A stretch of 5,900 nucleotides of DNA from Spirochaetales bacterium. Its GTDB lineage: Bacteria > Spirochaetota > Spirochaetia > Sphaerochaetales > Sphaerochaetaceae. Both the position numbers and the translations under genes were made by a program. The stretch is taken from the NCBI GenBank assembly GCA_022785155.1, contig JALFRH010000220.1, positions 1 through 5,900 of the forward strand, given 5' to 3'. Below the pieces are notes generated by a model. The model ran no database searches, had not been told where the DNA came from, and saw only the letters and a program-made list of their open reading frames with translations. Shown here one piece after another: positions 1 through 3,800 of this stretch; positions within the stretch are counted from its first letter, which is position 1; the number at the start of each line of letters is the position of its first letter.

Positions 1-493
1 TGTTACAGTCTCCCCTTATATGGGACACGACTCCATCTCCCCTTTTGCTGTCGGATACGAAGAAAAGGGAGTATATATCCTCAACAGGACCAGTAACCCA
101 GGGGGCAAGGATCTCCAGAACAAGGCCATGGAAGATGGAAAGCCATTATACATGACAGTAGCTGAAACCATTGCAAAATGGAACGAAGAATACTCCGGAG
201 GAATCGGGGCTGTAGTCGGAGCCACAAACCTCAAGGAGTTTGAGGATCTTGCTTCTTTCTACAGCAAGAAAGAGATTCCTCTTCTTATTCCAGGAGTAGG
301 AAGCCAGGGAGGAAGCGCAGAAGAAGTCATTTCCATTATGAAGAGAGTGGGATATCCACTATTTCTTGCAAGAATCAACTCTTCTTCAGCCCTCACCCAT
401 CCATGGGCAAAGAAGAAGGAGAAGGCTCCTTCAGATTGGAAAGGAGTCTGCATGTCTGCAATTGAAAAGTTTGCAAAGGAGTGTGCCTTTTGA
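1..493 (+). CDS. pyrF: Orotidine 5'-phosphate decarboxylase (type 2), C-terminal part; 5' end outside window
   Basis: Catalyses decarboxylation of OMP to UMP, the last step of de novo pyrimidine synthesis, in the cytoplasm. The frame is open from base 2 to the TGA at 491-493, giving 163 visible residues. It starts in mid-protein with VTVSPYMGHDS, the family's substrate-loop segment, so the ATG at 20 is internal. Type 2 hallmarks follow: the RTSNPGGKDLQ segment (nt about 86-118), GAVVGAT (about 209-229) and LLIPGVGSQGG (about 281-313). Type 2 enzymes are usually around 270-300 residues, so roughly 110-140 N-terminal residues, including the catalytic Lys/Asp motif, lie upstream. Oddity: where family members usually have an NSSR-type segment with a phosphate-binding Arg, this one reads INSSSAL (nt 374-394), with Ser at the expected Arg position. 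The stop overlaps the start of the PyrDK gene. Identification is firm; full activity cannot be judged without the N-terminus. Confidence 0.93.
   Translation, partial: VTVSPYMGHDSISPFAVGYEEKGVYILNRTSNPGGKDLQNKAMEDGKPLYMTVAETIAKWNEEYSGGIGAVVGATNLKEFEDLASFYSKKEIPLLIPGVGSQGGSAEEVISIMKRVGYPLFLARINSSSALTHPWAKKKEKAPSDWKGVCMSAIEKFAKECAF
475..481 (+). promoter_or_regulatory. Shine-Dalgarno site that sets the pyrDK start
   Basis: AAAGGAG lies inside the end of pyrF, 8 nt before the TTG at 490. This spacing selects TTG 490 over two other in-frame candidates: GTG at 481, which overlaps the SD itself, and ATG at 508, which is 26 nt away. The TTG overlaps the pyrF TGA as TTGA, which favours translational coupling. 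Confidence 0.75.
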
Positions 494-2193
494 AAAAGAG
501 CTTTCCTATGGGCCACATAGAGAGGAAAGTATATCTTTCCTCCGTCAGTGGCGTAGCCACGACAAAGACAGAGCTTATCTCCTGGTTCAACAAAAACGTT
601 GAGGACCTGGATATTTACACCACCAAAAGCTTTCAGGTAAGGCCAAACCCAGGCAACAGGGAACCTGTGATCTGCGAAACAAAGAGCGGAGACTTCGGAA
701 ACTCCGTAGGCTTGAGGAACCCGGGAATGGAAAAGACTCTTCCTGAGTTGGTCCAGTTGAAGGCCTCAGGCTTTGACAAGTGGCTCAACGTCTCCCTTTC
801 TGCCGATAACCCCCAGGACTTCATTACCCTGGTAAAAGCCTTTGATGATGTGGCGGATAGTGTTGAGCTGAACTTCTCATGCCCTCATGCAAAGAAAGGC
901 TTCGGAGCCTCCATCGGCGTCGATATAGACATTGCAGGCGAGTATGTGGAAAAAATCCACAATGCCACAAAAGACAGGAAGTCCCTGTTGTTCATCAAGC
1001 TTACTCCCAATGTAGATAACATCGGGGAAATAGCAAAAAGAGTGGTGGATATGGGTGCCGATGGTATTACCGCCATAAACACAGTGGGCCCGGACCTGCA
1101 CATAGATCCTGTAAGTAATACTCCCATCCTTCAGAACGCACTGGGTGGAAAGGGAGGAAAAAGCGGCAGATGGGTGTATTCCAAGGCCTTGGAAGCCATT
1201 AAGGAAATAAGAAGATACATTCCTGATAGCATTCCTATCATCGGTATGGGTGGTGTCTGGAGTGAAAAAGAGTGCTTCGAGCTCATAGAAGCCGGTGCCG
1301 ACGCAGTGGGAATCGGAAGTGTACTAGGACACGTAAGGCAGCCCCAATGGCCACTCTTTTTCTCTGCACTGAAAAAAGGAGCCCAAGACCTATTGGATGG
1401 AAGAGTGTGCGATTTCTCCTCAAAGAAATATGTATCGGATGAAAGGCAGATGGAGTATAGGGAGCATGTTGTGGAAGATATATCTTTCCACTCCGAGGAC
1501 ACCCTACTTCTTACCCTCAGCGGTGAAGTCAAAGACTTCAAGGCAGGGGAATTTGTGTTCCTTTGGCTTCCAGGTGTCGGCGAAAAGCCCTTCTCCTTGG
1601 CAAAGACTTCCCCTCTTACCTTTATTATCAAAAAGAGAGGAGCCTTCACTTCCTATATTTTCTCTTCCCTTTCCAAAGGGGACAAAATATATATCCGTGG
1701 GCCATATGGCGCTGAAGTAAAGACACCAAAGGCAAAGAAGGCCTTGATCATTTGTGGTGGCACGGGAGAAGCGGTGGCCTTTCCTTTGGCTGTGGAACTT
1801 CAGAAGGAAGGCACAGAGATGTCATTTCTCGTCGGAACCAGCGTCAAAGGAGACAAGGGTATACTGGACAAGGAACTCTCCGGTTTTGGCTCATACAAAG
1901 CTACAAGCGACAATGGACAGCCGGGAAGAGTACTCTCTCTCCTACCAGAAGAAATAGAGAAGACAGGAATTGACGGCGCCTACTATATCATCGGGCCAGA
2001 GATCTTTATGAAGATAGCGTCCTCAATCCTGAAGGATAAGGGAATACCTACAGAGAGGATTATGTTGAGTATGGAGAGAAACACCATGTGTGGCATCGGA
2101 CTCTGCGGAGAGTGTTCCTGCGGCGGCCACCTGGAGTGCCAATGGGGAACCTTCATGTCCCTTGCCTTCTTGGAGAAGGAAGGCGCCATATGA
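490..2193 (+). CDS. Fused dihydroorotate dehydrogenase, catalytic (PyrD) plus electron-transfer (PyrK) domains
   Basis: Oxidises dihydroorotate to orotate and probably passes electrons through FMN, [2Fe-2S] and FAD to NAD+, as class 1B enzymes do with two separate subunits. Here both are in one 567-residue chain (TTG start). Residues 1 to about 310 are the FMN TIM barrel: the TTKS loop near 44-47, NFSCPH with the class 1 catalytic base Cys131, IKLTPN near 169-174, and the phosphate-binding GMGGVW near 252-257 with GIGS near 274-277. Residues about 320-567 are PyrK: KPFSL (FAD, normally RPxS, near 366-370), the RGPYG loop near 403-407, the CGGTGEA dinucleotide turn near 422-428, and a C-terminal Fe-S motif with Cys534, 539, 542, 544 and 550. 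Spacing is C-X4-C-X2-C-X7-C with one extra Cys, shorter than the usual PyrK loop. It overlaps pyrF and pyrC by 4 bases each. The domains are recognised securely; NAD+ as acceptor is inferred. A sequencing-error fusion is unlikely because one frame runs smoothly across a natural linker. Confidence 0.93.
   Translation: MKKSFPMGHIERKVYLSSVSGVATTKTELISWFNKNVEDLDIYTTKSFQVRPNPGNREPVICETKSGDFGNSVGLRNPGMEKTLPELVQLKASGFDKWLNVSLSADNPQDFITLVKAFDDVADSVELNFSCPHAKKGFGASIGVDIDIAGEYVEKIHNATKDRKSLLFIKLTPNVDNIGEIAKRVVDMGADGITAINTVGPDLHIDPVSNTPILQNALGGKGGKSGRWVYSKALEAIKEIRRYIPDSIPIIGMGGVWSEKECFELIEAGADAVGIGSVLGHVRQPQWPLFFSALKKGAQDLLDGRVCDFSSKKYVSDERQMEYREHVVEDISFHSEDTLLLTLSGEVKDFKAGEFVFLWLPGVGEKPFSLAKTSPLTFIIKKRGAFTSYIFSSLSKGDKIYIRGPYGAEVKTPKAKKALIICGGTGEAVAFPLAVELQKEGTEMSFLVGTSVKGDKGILDKELSGFGSYKATSDNGQPGRVLSLLPEEIEKTGIDGAYYIIGPEIFMKIASSILKDKGIPTERIMLSMERNTMCGIGLCGECSCGGHLECQWGTFMSLAFLEKEGAI
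2172..2183 (+). promoter_or_regulatory. Shine-Dalgarno site that sets the pyrC start
   Basis: The purine-rich GGAGAAGGAAGG sits 6 nt before the ATG at 2190, inside the last codons of the PyrDK gene. It supports the ATG at 2190, which overlaps the TGA of pyrDK as ATGA, rather than in-frame ATGs further upstream (for example 2088) that would bury pyrC deep in the PyrK Fe-S coding region. Confidence 0.75.
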
Positions 2194-3212
2194 TAGATCC
2201 CCATGTCCATTTGAGAGATTGGAATGAAAGGGAAAAGGAGACCATTCTCCATGGTATGGAGTCCGGTTTCCTCTCCGGCATCGACACTTTCTTCGATATG
2301 CCCAACACAAACCCTCCTTTGACAAATAGGGATAACATCCTGAGACGTATAGAGGATGGAATTAAGGCGGAAGAGGCACTGGGGAAAAAGGGGATGGACG
2401 TGCATTATCATCTATACCTGGGGCTTACTCCTGAGAGAAGACAAGTGGAAGAGATGGTAGATCTCTACTCCACCCTCTTTCCCCGTGTTATAGGCCTTAA
2501 GCTCTTTGCATCCCACTCTACAGGAAACATGGGAATAATCGACGAAAGTGAGGAGAGGAATATCTTCAAGATACTTTCAGATTTGGACTACAAGGGTGTT
2601 GTAGCTGTCCACTCTGAAAAGACAAGCTATTTCACTTCCAGCCCTTTCCATAGCCTTTCCCGACCCAGCGTCAGTGAAGTGGAGAGCGTAAGGGATATGA
2701 TAGAGTTTGCCACAGATGCAGAATTCAAGGGCACCCTCCATATCGCCCATATCTCCACCAAGGGAGCTTTGACTCTGGTAAAGGAAGCAAAGAAGGAAGG
2801 GAAGATAAAAGTCACTTCAGGTGCAACACCCCACCATGCCCTCTTCAATATGGAAAAAGAGAATACATACTTGAAGATGAACCCTCCTCTTAGAGACGAG
2901 GAAGACAGGGCGTTTGTTTTCTCTTCCCTGCTCTCGGGTGATATAGACTGGGTCGAAAGCGACCATGCACCACATACAAAAGAGGATAAGGAAAAGGGAA
3001 AGTGCGGCATTCCTGGCTTCAAAGGAACCCTGCTTCTATTGGATGCATTGAGGGAAAATGGAATGAGTGAAGATAATTTGGAGAGAATCTTCAATACCAA
3101 CGCAGCCCATACTTTCGGTATCGATATTAGTCCTCTTCCTCTGCCGACAAATACAAAAGAAAGAGAAGAGATTGCAGGAAACAGATATCCTTTTGATCCC
3201 TATGCCCTCTGA
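2190..3212 (+). CDS. pyrC: Dihydroorotase, short form without N-terminal beta domain
   Basis: A zinc amidohydrolase that interconverts carbamoyl-aspartate and dihydroorotate, the step before PyrDK. The 340-residue protein shows the full metal site: DPHVHLRD with His5 and His7, GLKLFAS with Lys104 (candidate carbamylated bridging Lys), AVHSEK with His141, LHIAHIST with His187, and ESDHAPHT with Asp258. Substrate-site segments are also present: FDMPNTNPP (35-43), TPHHALFN (213-220) and KMNPPLR (229-235). The motif style is that of class I dihydroorotases, which are usually near 420 residues and carry about 50 residues of beta structure before the first motif. Here the HxH motif begins at residue 5, so that N-terminal part is absent and the length is closer to class II enzymes (about 350). 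An overlapping upstream start would add residues that do not resemble the missing domain. It is the last gene of the operon and is followed by a terminator. An allantoinase or hydantoinase identity is less likely given the MPNTNP motif and the pyr context. Confidence 0.93.
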   Translation: MIDPHVHLRDWNEREKETILHGMESGFLSGIDTFFDMPNTNPPLTNRDNILRRIEDGIKAEEALGKKGMDVHYHLYLGLTPERRQVEEMVDLYSTLFPRVIGLKLFASHSTGNMGIIDESEERNIFKILSDLDYKGVVAVHSEKTSYFTSSPFHSLSRPSVSEVESVRDMIEFATDAEFKGTLHIAHISTKGALTLVKEAKKEGKIKVTSGATPHHALFNMEKENTYLKMNPPLRDEEDRAFVFSSLLSGDIDWVESDHAPHTKEDKEKGKCGIPGFKGTLLLLDALRENGMSEDNLERIFNTNAAHTFGIDISPLPLPTNTKEREEIAGNRYPFDPYAL

Positions 3213-3216
3213 TATT

Positions 3217-3257
3217 GGCTGTGATTACTCTGAAAGAAAGGTGTTCACAGCCTTTTT
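3217..3257 (+). terminator. Rho-independent terminator of the pyr operon
   Basis: GGCTGTGA at 3217-3224 is the exact inverse complement of TCACAGCC at 3245-3252. The loop is 20 nt, and TTTTT follows directly at 3253-3257. The site begins 5 nt after the pyrC stop, as expected for an operon terminator. The long loop makes it of moderate strength. On the minus strand the same stem is followed by AATATC, with no T run, so it should act only on plus-strand transcripts. The hairpin's right arm and loop are also the final codons and stop of the convergent minus-strand gene. Confidence 0.8.
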
Positions 3258-3800
3258 CTGTCTCCAGAATATCAGTATTGAATAAAGAATGGAGAGTATC
3301 CCCACTTCAAAGGTAGGCCTGAAGAAGATGATCAGGACTACAGGGAAGGCAAAGACAGATACCACAAAAGGTATGGTCTTTCTCCCGAAGACTACAAACA
3401 AAGCACAGAATACAAGTATCGAAATCAAGGCGGAAGGAAGGGAGACAAAGAGAGCTGTAATCATAAAGGCTTCCATGGCTTCGCCCTTTCCTAGCCTAAA
3501 AAAAGGATACATATGGCCCAGTGTTGCAGATCCTCCTCCCAAAAGGGCGGCAAAACGTGGCTCCAAGGAAAAGAGAGGAGCGGAAAGGAATAAAAAAAGA
3601 GTCGGAATGAGGATCTTTACGCCATCGATGATAATTACACTGATCCTTTCCTTATTAAATGTATGTATGGTCTTATATTCCTGCCACTCAGAGACGACCT
3701 TTGTGTCATTATAGATGTAGCGGGAGGAAATATAAGACCCCTGGATCGAGCCCAGTAAATATGAGAATACTAAACAGACAATGAATACTAAGAAATTCAT
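3225..3800 (-). CDS. PlsY-fold integral membrane protein with degenerate acyltransferase motifs
   Basis: This 191-residue, strongly hydrophobic protein has about five candidate membrane segments: residues 3-22, 52-73, 112-136, 142-160 and 164-180. It resembles PlsY, the inner-membrane acylphosphate:glycerol-3-phosphate acyltransferase (about 200 residues), in length and layout. The N-terminal SYLLGSI, the IIIDGVK segment (57-62, compare the PlsY D-x-x-K-G region) and LGHMYPFF (94-101, compare LGHxxPVF) all align. The catalytic motifs are not recognisable. The SGNxGATN region reads VVSEWQEYKTIHTF (35-48), the FKGGKGVAT loop is reduced to RLGKGEAME (102-110), and the C-terminal RHxxNIxRL region reads WRQKKAVNTFL (179-189). 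It may be a divergent enzyme or a non-catalytic paralogue. The ATG overlaps the stop of the upstream activase gene (ATGA), implying co-expression. The fold assignment is moderately sure; the function is unknown. Confidence 0.7.
   Translation of the reverse strand: MNFLVFIVCLVFSYLLGSIQGSYISSRYIYNDTKVVSEWQEYKTIHTFNKERISVIIIDGVKILIPTLFLFLSAPLFSLEPRFAALLGGGSATLGHMYPFFRLGKGEAMEAFMITALFVSLPSALISILVFCALFVVFGRKTIPFVVSVFAFPVVLIIFFRPTFEVGILSILYSILIFWRQKKAVNTFLSE

Noticed and set aside
481..489. GTG at 481 as the PyrDK start
   Set aside because: It overlaps the Shine-Dalgarno sequence itself and has none upstream at a suitable distance. TTG 490 has 8-nt spacing.
1131..1649. 172-codon open frame on the minus strand opposite the PyrDK gene
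   Set aside because: It lies entirely antisense to a strongly supported conserved enzyme, has no recognisable motif, and its open length fits codon bias of the plus-strand gene.
2088..2189. Upstream in-frame ATG at 2088 as the pyrC start
   Set aside because: The added residues are read from the PyrK Fe-S coding region in another frame and do not resemble a dihydroorotase N-terminus. The ATG at 2190 has a well-placed SD.
1983..2411. Minus-strand open frame across the pyrDK/pyrC junction
   Set aside because: It spans two well-supported plus-strand genes and shows no domain, so it is treated as a shadow.
2627..3100. 157-codon minus-strand open frame inside pyrC
   Set aside because: It is antisense to conserved dihydroorotase motifs and has no independent evidence.
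3217..3252. Hairpin as a bidirectional terminator for the minus-strand operon too
   Set aside because: The minus-strand stem is followed by AATATC, not a T run, so only plus-strand termination is supported.
3289..3714. 141-codon open frame on the plus strand opposite the PlsY-like gene
   Set aside because: Its product is Lys/Ser/Thr-rich with no family resemblance. The minus frame has membrane segments, PlsY landmarks, an SD and an ATGA overlap.
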